Assembly: GCA_036513075.1 (NCBI GenBank)
Contig: DATBZS010000040.1
Location: 1-46,863, forward strand
Direction: 5' to 3'
DNA: 46,863 nucleotides
Source: Bog-756 sp036513075
GTDB taxonomy: Bacteria > Actinomycetota > Acidimicrobiia > Acidimicrobiales > RAAP-2
Part shown: in pieces, positions 1 through 7,676 of the stretch
How the letters are laid out: each line of letters begins with the position of its first letter
How positions within the stretch are numbered: position 1 is the stretch's first letter
Made by a program: the position numbers and the translations under genes
Notes under the pieces: model-generated
Seen by the model: the letters and a program-made list of their open reading frames with translations, nothing else
Told to the model about the DNA's origin: nothing
Database searches by the model: none

Positions 1-1821
1 GGGGGCGAGCGGGGCAGCGGGCCCCGACTGGTGGACGGTACGGGTGCGCCCTTCCCGGTCCTCCCGATCCTGCTCCACGGTGATGCCGCTTTCGCCGGCC
101 AGGGCGTGGTGGCCGAGACCCTCAACCTGTCCGGACTGGCCGGCTACCGCACTGGCGGAACCGTCCACGTGGTGATCAACAACCAGCTCGGATTCACCAC
201 TGCGCCCGAGGCGGCCCGCAGCTCGGTCTACCCGACCGATGTGGCCAAGATGGTCCAGGCACCGATCTTCCACGTGAACGGCGACGACCCCGAGGCGTGC
301 GCCCGGGCCGCTCGGCTGGCGTTCGGCTTCCGCCAGGCGTTCCACAAGGACGTCGTCATCGACATGGTCTGCTACCGGCGCCACGGACACAACGAGGGCG
401 ACGACCCGAGCTACACCCAGCCGCTCATGTACGCTCTCATCGACGCCAAACGCTCGGTGCGCAAGCTCTACACCGAGTCCCTGGTCCGCCGGGGCGACAT
501 CTCACTCGAGGAGGCCGAGCTGGCCCTCGACGACTTCTCGACGCGGCTCCAGGCCGCCCTCGACGAGACCCGGGCCGAGGCCGAGGGCGCGCCGGCCCCC
601 CCGCTGACCCTTCCCGAGTACGTCCAACCCGAACTGATGATCCCCCGTGTCGAGACCGGGATCGATCCCGAGACGGTCAGTCGCCTGGCCACCGTGGTGC
701 GGTCGGTGCCCGAGGGGTTCGTGCTCCATCCCAAGCTTGCCCGCCAGTTCGAACAGCGGGACAAAGTGGTGGCCGATGGCGAGATCGACTGGGCGCTCGG
801 CGAGGCACTGGCCTTCGGCTCGCTCCTGCTGGAGGGCACCAACGTCCGGGTCACCGGACAGGACACCCGTCGCGGCACGTTCTCCCACCGCCACGCCGTG
901 TTGGTCGACCACGAGACCGGGGCGGAGCACGTGCCCCTCGAGGGACTCGGTGGCGGCCGGTTCACCATCCGCGACTCGCTGCTGTCCGAGTACGCGTGCG
1001 TGGGCTTCGAGTACGGCTACTCGGTCGACGCACCGAACGACCTGGTGGCCTGGGAGGCCCAGTTCGGTGACTTCTGGAACGGCGCGGAAATCATCGTCGA
1101 CAACTTCCTGGTGGCCGCCGAGGACAAGTGGGGCCAGAAGTCCGGCCTCGTGCTCCTGCTGCCGCACGGCTACGAGGGCCAGGGCCCCGAACACTCCTCG
1201 GCCCGGATCGAGCGGTTCCTGACGCTGTGTGCCCGGGGGAATCTCCGGGTGTCCGATCCGACCACGGCGGCGCAGTACTTTCATCTGCTCCGGTCCCAGG
1301 TCCGCATCCCCGACCGCAAACCCCTCATCGTCTTCACTCCCAAGTCGCTGCTGCGGGCACGCCAGGCGCGGTCCCCGATCTCGGCGTTCACCTCGGGTTC
1401 GTTCGCCGAGGTGCTCGATGACCCGTCGGCCGATCTGGAGGGCTTCGACCGGGGCAAGGTCGACCGGGTGGTGCTGTGCACCGGCAAGGTGGCCTTCGAC
1501 GCCCTGGCCCGCCGGGACGAGCTGGGCGAGCGCGGCGCCCACGTGGCCGTGGTGCGCCTCGAGCAGCTCTACCCGTGGCCGAAGGACACGCTGGCCGAGG
1601 TGCTGCGGGGCTACCCTCAGGCCGAAGAGGTGGTGTGGCTGCAGGAGGAGCCCGAGAACATGGGCGCCTGGAACTTCGTCCACAGCCGGCTGCACCGCCT
1701 GCTCCGGAGTACGCACCTGCTCCGCCACGTCAGCCGGGCCGAGTCGGCCAGCCCCGCGTCGGGAAGCGCCGCTCTGCACCGCCTCGAGCAGGAGGACCTG
1801 CTGGTTCGGGCGGTCGGCTGA
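1..1821 (+). CDS. sucA: 2-oxoglutarate dehydrogenase E1 component, C-terminal part (5' end outside window)
   Basis: This is the thiamine-diphosphate E1 enzyme that decarboxylates 2-oxoglutarate for the TCA cycle, in the cytoplasm. The reading frame is open from base 1, so the gene began before the window; about 606 codons remain. Visible family motifs include HGDAAFAGQGVV, NNQLGFTT, FHVNGDDPEA, CYRRHGHNEGDDP, GQDTRRGTFSHRH, WEAQFGDF, LLPHGYEGQGPEHSSAR, FTPKSLLR and WLQEEPENMGAW, covering the ThDP-binding part and the transketolase C-terminal domain. It strongly resembles the actinobacterial multifunctional enzyme (Kgd), which also carries an E2-like N-terminal domain; that part is not visible, so single-domain SucA cannot be excluded. 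The stop is TGA at 1819-1821, and the next gene converges from the other strand. Confidence 0.95.
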   Translation, partial: GGERGSGPRLVDGTGAPFPVLPILLHGDAAFAGQGVVAETLNLSGLAGYRTGGTVHVVINNQLGFTTAPEAARSSVYPTDVAKMVQAPIFHVNGDDPEACARAARLAFGFRQAFHKDVVIDMVCYRRHGHNEGDDPSYTQPLMYALIDAKRSVRKLYTESLVRRGDISLEEAELALDDFSTRLQAALDETRAEAEGAPAPPLTLPEYVQPELMIPRVETGIDPETVSRLATVVRSVPEGFVLHPKLARQFEQRDKVVADGEIDWALGEALAFGSLLLEGTNVRVTGQDTRRGTFSHRHAVLVDHETGAEHVPLEGLGGGRFTIRDSLLSEYACVGFEYGYSVDAPNDLVAWEAQFGDFWNGAEIIVDNFLVAAEDKWGQKSGLVLLLPHGYEGQGPEHSSARIERFLTLCARGNLRVSDPTTAAQYFHLLRSQVRIPDRKPLIVFTPKSLLRARQARSPISAFTSGSFAEVLDDPSADLEGFDRGKVDRVVLCTGKVAFDALARRDELGERGAHVAVVRLEQLYPWPKDTLAEVLRGYPQAEEVVWLQEEPENMGAWNFVHSRLHRLLRSTHLLRHVSRAESASPASGSAALHRLEQEDLLVRAVG

Positions 1822-1860
1822 CGCTACAACGGACGGCCCGCGCGCGGCCCGACCGATGGC

Positions 1861-3207
1861 TCATTCGAGGAAGTCGCGGGCCAGTCCCATCCACATCTCG
1901 GTGGACAGTCGGAGCGACTCGACGTCGACACGCTCGTCGATCCCGTGGAACATGGCCCCGTACTGCTCGAAGCCGATGGCCGTGCTGTGGAGGCCGAACC
2001 CGTAGGACACCGAGCCGAGGGTGCGGGTGTACCGGGCGTCGGTGGCCCCGACAGTGAGGAACGGCACGGTCGATGCTCCGGGATAGAAGACCCGGCTGAC
2101 CCGCTGGATGGCGTCCCACAGGGGCGTGTCGATGGGGGAAGTGGACGCCGGCTCCTCGGACTGGAAGGCGATCTCGACGTCGTCGGCGAGGTCACCCAGG
2201 ACATCGTCCAGCATGGCCCGCACGTCACCGGTCTCCCATCCGGGCAGCGCCCGGATGTCCACGTCGAGGTCGACCCGGTCGGGGATCACGTTGGTCTTGG
2301 TGCCGGCTCGCATGACCGTCGGGGCCATGGTCGTGTGGGTGCAGGCGTGGGCCTGGCGGGCCAGGCCGAGCAGGGGGAGGTCATCGCAGAAGGCGTCGAT
2401 CCGATCCGGGTCGAGCAGCGGCTCGGACAGCTCGGGCGGGAACCCGAGCCCGGCGATGAACCGGGTCCACGCCTCGTGCAACTCGGCCTGGGGGCGGTAC
2501 TCGTCGATCCGACGGACCACCTCGGCCGCCTTCACCAGTGCGTTGTCGGTCCGGAGGGGCTGACTGGCGTGCCCCGGGGTGCCCGAAACCGTGAGGGTGC
2601 ACCAGAACACGCCCTTCTCGCCCACGATGACCGGGAGCCGCGGCAGTCCGTCGGCACCGTTCATGGGGAAGCCGCCCGATTCGGTGATCACGTAATCGGT
2701 GCGGATGTCGTCGCCGACGTTGGCGCACAGCCACTTGGCCCCGTAGGTCGACAACGCCTCCTCGTCGGCCACCGCGATGTAGGTGAGGTCGCCGGCGGGC
2801 CGGAAGCCGCTGAGCGCCAGGTGACGGATGCCGGTGGCCATGGTGGTGGTCAGGTTGAGCATGTCGATGGCACCGCGGCCCCACACCTCACCGTCGATGA
2901 GTTCGCCTCCGAACGGATCATGGGTCCAGTCCGAGGGGTTGGCCGGCACCACGTCGGTGTGGCCGAGGAGGGTCAGCGACGGGGCCGACGGGTCGCGGCC
3001 GGCCAGCTTGGCCACCAGCGAGGTACGCCCGGGGGCGGGCTCGTAGGTCTCGAGCTCGACGCCCGAGCCTTCGAGGTAGCTCGCCAGGACGTCGGAGCTT
3101 CGCTCCTCCTGGCCCGAGCCCGGCGTGCCGTCGTTGACGCAGCCGTTCCGGATCAGGTGCTGGAGGAGATCAGTAGCCTCGTCGGCCCGCTGGGTGTCGG
3201 TCGTCAC
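1861..3207 (-). CDS. M20 family metallopeptidase (ArgE/DapE/carboxypeptidase G2 superfamily)
   Basis: A 448-residue dinuclear zinc hydrolase expected to cleave an amide or peptide bond of a small substrate. Metal-site motifs are intact: LLGHTDVVP (H83, D85), GRGAIDM (D115), the ADEE pair E149-E150, E177 in ITESGG, and an HGIDE motif near the C-terminus. A bacterial exopeptidase dimerisation domain with HASQP lies between the two halves. The substrate cannot be read from the sequence; acetylornithine deacetylase, succinyl-DAP desuccinylase and dipeptidase are all possible, and no arginine or lysine pathway gene is adjacent. The GTG start at 3207 is chosen because a TAGAAT hexamer ends 6 nt upstream, which suggests a leaderless mRNA. 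It diverges from the RNase gene at 3293. Confidence 0.85.
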   Translation of the reverse strand: MTTDTQRADEATDLLQHLIRNGCVNDGTPGSGQEERSSDVLASYLEGSGVELETYEPAPGRTSLVAKLAGRDPSAPSLTLLGHTDVVPANPSDWTHDPFGGELIDGEVWGRGAIDMLNLTTTMATGIRHLALSGFRPAGDLTYIAVADEEALSTYGAKWLCANVGDDIRTDYVITESGGFPMNGADGLPRLPVIVGEKGVFWCTLTVSGTPGHASQPLRTDNALVKAAEVVRRIDEYRPQAELHEAWTRFIAGLGFPPELSEPLLDPDRIDAFCDDLPLLGLARQAHACTHTTMAPTVMRAGTKTNVIPDRVDLDVDIRALPGWETGDVRAMLDDVLGDLADDVEIAFQSEEPASTSPIDTPLWDAIQRVSRVFYPGASTVPFLTVGATDARYTRTLGSVSYGFGLHSTAIGFEQYGAMFHGIDERVDVESLRLSTEMWMGLARDFLE

Positions 3208-3213
3208 GGGTCG

Positions 3214-3219
3214 ATTCTA
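3214..3219 (-). promoter_or_regulatory. -10 element (TAGAAT) of M20 peptidase gene, leaderless
   Basis: TAGAAT on the minus strand is followed by 6 nt and then the GTG start at 3207, so the transcript should begin at or next to the start codon. No Shine-Dalgarno sequence is present. Confidence 0.6.
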
Positions 3220-3292
3220 CGGCCACCCGGGCCCCCCGTCCCCGGGGGCATGACCGGACGCTCGGCGGGCAGGTGGTTGACTGGATAGACCT

Positions 3293-4627
3293 ATGGAATC
3301 TGAATCTGCGGCCCGCCGGCGCATCGTCGTCGACGGGTCCAATCTTGCAACCGAGGGTCGCACCCTGCCGAGCCTCGCCCAATTGAACGAGGCGATCGAG
3401 ACCTTCCTGGAGGAGTACCGGGGGTTCACTCCCGAGGACGTGACCGTCGTGGTCGACGCCTCGTTCGGCCACCGGATCGACCCGTCGGAGGTGCAGGCGT
3501 TCGAGCAGGCGATCGAACATGGCGAGATGGTGAGCCCGCCCGCCGGTGCCGTCGGCCGTGGCGACGGGTTCATCCTGCGCATCGCCGAAAAATCCGGGGC
3601 CCTGGTCCTGTCCAACGACTCCTTCCAGGAGTTCCACGCCGAGCGCCCCTGGCTGTTCGAGGCCGGACGGCTCATCGGCGGCAAACCGGTCCCCGGTGTT
3701 GGGTGGGTCTTCACGCCCCGGACTCCGGTCCGCGGTCCGCGGAGCCGGTCGGTGACCGCTCAGTCGAAACGCGAGGCCAAGGCCGCTTCAGGCGGTACCG
3801 ACGTCGTCGAGGACGAGCTGATCGACGGGACGGTCGACGAGACTGCGTCCCAGGCGCCGGCGTCCCGGCGACGCCGGCGTTCCTCCAGGGCGGAGAAATC
3901 GAACGAGCCGGCTCCGGTGGCTTTGGACACCGCCGACGCCGACGACGCCTATGAGGCGGTCGACGGGCGGGCCTCCAAGGCAACGAGGGCCACAAAGGTG
4001 GCCAAGGTGACCAAGGCGGCCAAGAAGACGACCAAAGCGGTGGCAGCCACCAAGGCCGCCAAGACCACCAAGACCGTGAAGGCCACCAAAACCGCCAAGG
4101 CGACCAAGGCAGCCAAGGCGACCAAGGCCACGAAGGCCACGAAGGCCACCAAGGCAGCCAAGGCCACGGCCGACATCGGGGGAGACGCTCCCGCGTCGGG
4201 GGCAGCCAAGGCGACCAAGGCCACGAAGGTCACCAAAGCCACCAAGGCGGTCAAGAAGACGACCAAGGCCACCAAGGCCACCAAGGCGGCGCCGGTCGGG
4301 TTGGCGACGGTGTCCTCCAACGGCAGTCGGAGCCGTGACGTGCCGGTGGGCGAGGCACTGAACGACGCCATGACGTTCCTCACCTTCGTGGCCGAACATG
4401 CGGTGGGCAGCACGTTCGACGGAGTCGTCGTCTCGTTCACGTCGCACGGGGCCCACGTCGATGTCGACGGCATGCTCTGTCACATCCCGCTGCGCAACCT
4501 CGGCGACCCGGCTCCCCCGAAGGCCCGAGGTGTCCTCGCCAAAGGGGAGACCCGGGACTTCGCCCTGGTGTCGCTCGACGCGCCCCGCAGGCGAGCCGAG
4601 CTGGCGCTGCCGGGGATGGCCCGCTGA
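3293..4627 (+). CDS. NYN/Zc3h12a-like PIN-fold RNase fused to histone-H1-like Lys/Ala/Thr repeat and C-terminal S1 domain
   Basis: 444 residues with three regions. Residues 8-145 look like a NYN (Zc3h12a-like PIN-fold) ribonuclease: RRIVVDGSN gives the first catalytic Asp (D14) and N17, VTVVVDAS follows, and GRGDGFILRIAEKSGALVLS then NDSFQEF gives the later acidic cluster. Residues about 229-333 are a low-complexity KAT/KAA/TK repeat like the basic tail of bacterial histone-H1-like proteins. Residues about 365-440 match an S1 RNA-binding fold (GSTFDGVVVSFTSHGAHVDV, then LVSLDAPRRRAELAL). I infer an RNA-directed nuclease or RNA-nucleoid protein; the fusion is unusual. ATG 3293 is used because no other in-frame start precedes the NYN domain closely; there is no clear Shine-Dalgarno. 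The domain calls come from motif reading, not a profile search. Confidence 0.75.
   Translation: MESESAARRRIVVDGSNLATEGRTLPSLAQLNEAIETFLEEYRGFTPEDVTVVVDASFGHRIDPSEVQAFEQAIEHGEMVSPPAGAVGRGDGFILRIAEKSGALVLSNDSFQEFHAERPWLFEAGRLIGGKPVPGVGWVFTPRTPVRGPRSRSVTAQSKREAKAASGGTDVVEDELIDGTVDETASQAPASRRRRRSSRAEKSNEPAPVALDTADADDAYEAVDGRASKATRATKVAKVTKAAKKTTKAVAATKAAKTTKTVKATKTAKATKAAKATKATKATKATKAAKATADIGGDAPASGAAKATKATKVTKATKAVKKTTKATKATKAAPVGLATVSSNGSRSRDVPVGEALNDAMTFLTFVAEHAVGSTFDGVVVSFTSHGAHVDVDGMLCHIPLRNLGDPAPPKARGVLAKGETRDFALVSLDAPRRRAELALPGMAR
3977..4291 (+). repeat. in-frame (AAG-GCC-ACC)n-like low-complexity repeat encoding K-A-T units
   Basis: Roughly 105 codons made almost entirely of Lys, Ala, Thr and Val, built on imperfect 6-9 bp units of the type AAGGCCACC. 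A short acidic/glycine break (DIGGDAPASG) near 4171-4200 splits it into two blocks. It is a coding repeat, not a CRISPR array: units are too short and there are no spacers. Such tracts can change length by slippage. Confidence 0.9.
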
Positions 4628-4658
4628 GCAGGGTCAGCCCGCCGACCTGTGGTCCCGG

Positions 4659-4664
4659 TAACCT
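4659..4664 (+). promoter_or_regulatory. -10 element (TAACCT) of fabZ, leaderless
   Basis: TAACCT is followed by 8 nt and GTG at 4673. This spacing favours GTG 4673 over the in-frame GTG at 4649 as the fabZ start. Confidence 0.55.
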
Positions 4665-4672
4665 CGCTCTTC

Positions 4673-5107
4673 GTGCGAGCCACCGACTTCCTGCCCCACC
4701 GCGACCCGTTCCTCTTCGTCACCGAACTGCGCACCATCGAGGCCGGCCGGTCGGCAACCGGTGCCTGGCAGCTGACCGGTGACGAGGCCTTCTTCGCCGG
4801 TCACTTTCCCGGACGGCCGACGCTGCCCGGCGTGCTCATGGTCGAGTCGCTGGCCCAGCTCGGGGCCTGCGCCGTCCTGTCGGACCCGGCGTTCGCCGGC
4901 AAGCTGCCCCTGTTCGGCGGGATCGAGCGGGCCCGGTTCCGGCGCCAGGTCGTTCCGGGCGACCTGCTGGAACTCGAAGTGACCCTGGGTCGGATGTCGG
5001 CCCGGGCCGGTAAAGGATCGGGTCGGGCCACAGTGGGCGGCGAGCTGGCCTGCGAGGCCGACCTGCTCTTCGTCCTGGTGGACGCCGCGCCGGCGGGTGG
5101 GAGCTGA
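4673..5107 (+). CDS. fabZ: FabZ-type 3-hydroxyacyl-ACP dehydratase (hotdog fold)
   Basis: A 144-residue single hotdog-fold protein. LPHRDPFLFV near the N-terminus, GHFPGRPTLPGVLMVESLAQ at 43-62 (catalytic His44 and Glu58) and a later PGDLLELEV segment match FabZ, which dehydrates 3-hydroxyacyl-ACP in type II fatty-acid synthesis. FabA-like specificity cannot be excluded. The start at GTG 4673 rests on the upstream TAACCT hexamer and the family N-terminus; GTG 4649 would add 8 residues. It is followed 5 nt later by the exonuclease III gene, so the two are probably cotranscribed. No other fab genes are adjacent; acpP and plsX lie further along the window. Confidence 0.85.
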   Translation: MRATDFLPHRDPFLFVTELRTIEAGRSATGAWQLTGDEAFFAGHFPGRPTLPGVLMVESLAQLGACAVLSDPAFAGKLPLFGGIERARFRRQVVPGDLLELEVTLGRMSARAGKGSGRATVGGELACEADLLFVLVDAAPAGGS

Positions 5108-5112
5108 GCCCG

Positions 5113-5886
5113 GTGCGCATCGCCACCTGGAACGTGAACTCGCTCACCGCACGGCTACCCCGGGTCGAAGAGTGGATCGCCTATGCCCGTCCCGACGTGT
5201 TGTGCCTGCAGGAGACCAAGCAGGCCGATGCGGCATTCCCGCACGGGGCGTTCGCCGCTCTCGGATACGAATCGGCACACCACGGCGATGGCCGGTGGAA
5301 CGGCGTGGCCATCGTCTCCAAGGTGGGCATCGACAGTGTGGCCACCGGGCTCGGATCGTCCGACGACGACGAGGGGACGCGACTGATCGCCGCCGACTGC
5401 GGTGGCGTGCGGGTCCTGTCGGCCTACGTGCCCAACGGCCGGGCCCTCGATGACGACCACTATCCGGCCAAGCTGGCCTGGTTGGCCCGTCTGCGCGAAC
5501 TGCTCGACGAGACGTGTGCCCCTGACCGGCCGGTCGCCGTATGCGGCGACTTCAATGTGGCCCCCGAGGACCGTGACGTGTGGGACCCGTCCGAGTTCGA
5601 GGGTATGACCCACGTGAGCCAGCCCGAGCGGGACGCCCTCTCGGCCCTCGAGTCCTGGGGCCTGGTCGACGCCTTCCGCACGCAGTACCCCGACGACCGA
5701 CTGTTCAGCTGGTGGGACTATCGGGGCGGGTCCTTCCACCGCCACCGGGGGATGCGCATCGACCTGATATTGGTCACTGAGGTGCTGGCCCGGAATACCA
5801 CGTTCGCTCTCATCGACCGTCAGGCCCGCAAGGGAGAGAAGCCCTCCGACCACACCCCGGTGTTCATCGACACCACCGTCGACTGA
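5113..5886 (+). CDS. xth: exodeoxyribonuclease III / AP endonuclease
   Basis: A 257-residue EEP-superfamily nuclease that incises abasic sites and removes 3' blocking groups in base excision repair. MRIATWNVNSL gives the N-terminal metal Asn, CLQETK the catalytic Glu (E34), CGDFNVAPEDRDVW the Asp/Asn pair, and SDHTPVFID the C-terminal catalytic His. The length is normal for XthA. It starts with GTG 5 nt after the fabZ stop, which suggests translational coupling in a two-gene operon. Nothing in the sequence suggests loss of function. Confidence 0.93.
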   Translation: MRIATWNVNSLTARLPRVEEWIAYARPDVLCLQETKQADAAFPHGAFAALGYESAHHGDGRWNGVAIVSKVGIDSVATGLGSSDDDEGTRLIAADCGGVRVLSAYVPNGRALDDDHYPAKLAWLARLRELLDETCAPDRPVAVCGDFNVAPEDRDVWDPSEFEGMTHVSQPERDALSALESWGLVDAFRTQYPDDRLFSWWDYRGGSFHRHRGMRIDLILVTEVLARNTTFALIDRQARKGEKPSDHTPVFIDTTVD

Positions 5887-5891
5887 CGCGC

Positions 5892-5915
5892 GGGCACGGC
5901 CGACCGACCGTGTCC
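5892..5915. terminator. possible bidirectional hairpin terminator between xth and helicase gene
   Basis: GGGCACGG at 5892-5899 and CCGTGTCC at 5908-5915 form an 8-bp stem with one G-U pair and an 8-nt loop, between two convergent genes. There is no T-tract, so termination activity is a guess. Confidence 0.4.
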
Positions 5916-5940
5916 GATCTGTCCGGAGGTTGCGGGACGG

Positions 5941-7566
5941 TCAGCCCCGGAGCTGGGCCCGGAGCCCGGCGAACCGTTCCGCGGCGGCCTGCTGCGTGGG
6001 CCGAACCGTCCCCTCGGCGGCCACGGCGGCGATGTCGGCCAACCACGGGGACGGCCGACGATCCATGGCCCGACCACTGGCGCCCATGGCCCGCGATCGT
6101 GCCCATGAGCACTCGAGGACCCGCCCGGCCCGGGTGAGGGCCACGTACAGCAGCCGGCGCTCCTCGTCGAGTGCCGCCGGGCTGTCGGCGTGGACGATGG
6201 GGACGAACCCTTCCTCGATTCCGATCACGGCCACCGCGGCCCACTCCAGCCCCTTGGCCCGATGGAAGGTGGCCAGCTCGACGCCACCGCCGGGGTCGAG
6301 CTGGCCCGCCGACCGAGTGTGCGCCGCGGCCCGACCGGTGGCCGGTCCCGGGGACTCGATGTCGGGTGATTCGGGGGCCGGGGCGAACCGGCACGGGATG
6401 CCGGCCTCGTCGAACGCCCGCCGGACACCGGTCAGCAGGTCGTGGGTCCGGGCCAGGACGGCCTGGTCGGACCAGGCCATGCCGGCCTCGGCCCGGGCCA
6501 GGACGCGGGTGGCCACCGCCTCGACCTCGGCCCGGTCGTCGTCGAAAGCGGTGACAGTCGGCAGCGGTCCGTCGGGGGCGGCCGACCGGGGCGGTGCCAC
6601 GTCGGTGGTGCCGAGGGCGGCCGAGGCGACGGCGACCACCTGGGGTGTGCATCGGTGGTTGTGGTCGAGGTGGATCACCTCGAGACCGGCGAACCTGACG
6701 GGAAGCGTGGCCAGCAACGAGGGATCGGCACCGTTCCACCCGTAGATGGCCTGGTTGGGGTCACCCACCACGCACAGGTCGCCCCGGGTGCCGAGGAGCG
6801 CTTCGAGGAGCCGGAACTGGGCGGGATTGACGTCCTGGAACTCGTCGACGGCCACGTGGCGGTAGCGCCAATGGGCCTGTTCGGCGAATGTGGCGTCATC
6901 GAGCAACAGGTCGGCCGCCCGCAGGAGCACGTCGTCGAGGTCGAGCAGCCCCCGGCGCTCCAGGCGGACCTGGTACGCGGCAAACACCTCAGCCACCTTG
7001 GCTGTGGGCGGGACGACGGAGCGGCCGGCGGCCGACGCTGCGTCCTCGTAGCCGTCAGGGGTCAGGCAGCGGGCCTTGGCCCAGCCGATCTCGGTGTCGA
7101 CTGCCGAGGCGATAGCCCGGTCGCCGGCCACATCGGCCAGGGCGCGCCACCGGTGCTCGACGAGACCGGGTGGCGCCTGCCCGGTGTCGGACGCCCGCCG
7201 GCGCAGGAGGGTGAGGGCGAGCTGGTGGATGGTGCCGGCCCGTACGCCGGGAGAGGGAGCGCCACCCGGACCGGCCGGGGTGGAGACGGGCACGCCGAAG
7301 TGACCGAGACGGTCCCGTAGCTCGTAGGCCGCCTTGCGGGTGAACGTGCACACCACCGTGTGGTCGGCATCGGTCGAGCCGTCGCGGATCCGCCGGGCGA
7401 GCCGGAGAGTGAGGACGCGAGTTTTGCCCGAGCCGGCGCCGGCCACGATCGACACGGCGTCGGCCGTCGACCCGACCGCCCGCCGTTGCGCCGGGGTCAG
7501 GTCGGCCCATGCCCGCTCGAAGCGGTCGACCCCATCGGGTGACGCCGTCAGCGCGAGTGGTTCCAC
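5941..7566 (-). CDS. short UvrD/PcrA-like superfamily 1 DNA helicase
   Basis: 541 residues from GTG 7566. SF1 motifs are complete: LTPAQRRAV (Q-like motif), GAGSGKT (43-49), VCTFTRKAAYELRDRL (Ia), VAVDEFQDVNPAQ (II), VVGDPNQAIYGWNGADPS (III), HLDHNHRC (IV), LATFHRAKGLEW (V) and EERRLLYVALTRAG (VI). At about 540 residues it is clearly shorter than UvrD/PcrA/UvrD1 (about 700-770), mostly through short regions around the 1B and 2B subdomains. The GTG 7566 start is supported by a TAGCCT hexamer 8 nt upstream; an in-frame extension to 7686 exists but would cross the divergent promoter region. It is likely a repair or recombination helicase; the exact role is unknown. Confidence 0.85.
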   Translation of the reverse strand: MEPLALTASPDGVDRFERAWADLTPAQRRAVGSTADAVSIVAGAGSGKTRVLTLRLARRIRDGSTDADHTVVCTFTRKAAYELRDRLGHFGVPVSTPAGPGGAPSPGVRAGTIHQLALTLLRRRASDTGQAPPGLVEHRWRALADVAGDRAIASAVDTEIGWAKARCLTPDGYEDAASAAGRSVVPPTAKVAEVFAAYQVRLERRGLLDLDDVLLRAADLLLDDATFAEQAHWRYRHVAVDEFQDVNPAQFRLLEALLGTRGDLCVVGDPNQAIYGWNGADPSLLATLPVRFAGLEVIHLDHNHRCTPQVVAVASAALGTTDVAPPRSAAPDGPLPTVTAFDDDRAEVEAVATRVLARAEAGMAWSDQAVLARTHDLLTGVRRAFDEAGIPCRFAPAPESPDIESPGPATGRAAAHTRSAGQLDPGGGVELATFHRAKGLEWAAVAVIGIEEGFVPIVHADSPAALDEERRLLYVALTRAGRVLECSWARSRAMGASGRAMDRRPSPWLADIAAVAAEGTVRPTQQAAAERFAGLRAQLRG

Positions 7567-7574
7567 GGAGGCCG

Positions 7575-7580
7575 AGGCTA
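7575..7580 (-). promoter_or_regulatory. -10 element (TAGCCT) of helicase gene, leaderless
   Basis: Minus-strand TAGCCT, then 8 nt, then GTG at 7566. The divergent TAGATT for the PH-domain gene lies 40 bp away. Confidence 0.55.
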
Positions 7581-7619
7581 CTGGCGGGGTGTGCCACCAG
7601 GGTGGGGGACCTGCATCGG

Positions 7620-7625
7620 TAGATT
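7620..7625 (+). promoter_or_regulatory. -10 element (TAGATT) upstream of small ORF and PH-domain gene
   Basis: TAGATT is followed by 6 nt and GTG 7632, the first codon of a 13-codon ORF that ends 3 nt before the PH-domain gene. Confidence 0.5.
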
Positions 7626-7631
7626 GATCCG

Positions 7632-7673
7632 GTGCCCGTGCGTACCCGCCCACCCCCGATGACGCCGGACTGA
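7632..7673 (+). CDS. candidate leaderless 13-codon ORF preceding the PH-domain gene
   Basis: GTG 7632 opens a frame of 13 codons (MPVRTRPPPMTPD) closed by TGA at 7671-7673; GTG of the next gene is at 7677. The start sits 6 nt after a TAGATT hexamer, as in other leaderless genes here. It could load ribosomes for the downstream gene by termination-reinitiation. The peptide itself is proline-rich and not recognisable. It may also be only untranslated leader. Confidence 0.35.
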   Translation: MPVRTRPPPMTPD

Positions 7674-7676
7674 CGG

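Noticed and set aside
1945..3288. 447-codon ORF opposite the M20 peptidase
   Set aside because: The minus frame contains the full M20 motif set; the plus frame has no recognisable motif and typical shadow composition.
3977..4291. Possible CRISPR or tandem-repeat array
   Set aside because: Units are 6-9 bp, in frame, and without spacers.
3788..4483. Glycine/leucine-rich ORF antisense to the RNase repeat
   Set aside because: It is the complement of the KAT repeat, so its low-complexity translation is expected; the plus frame has recognisable domains on both sides.
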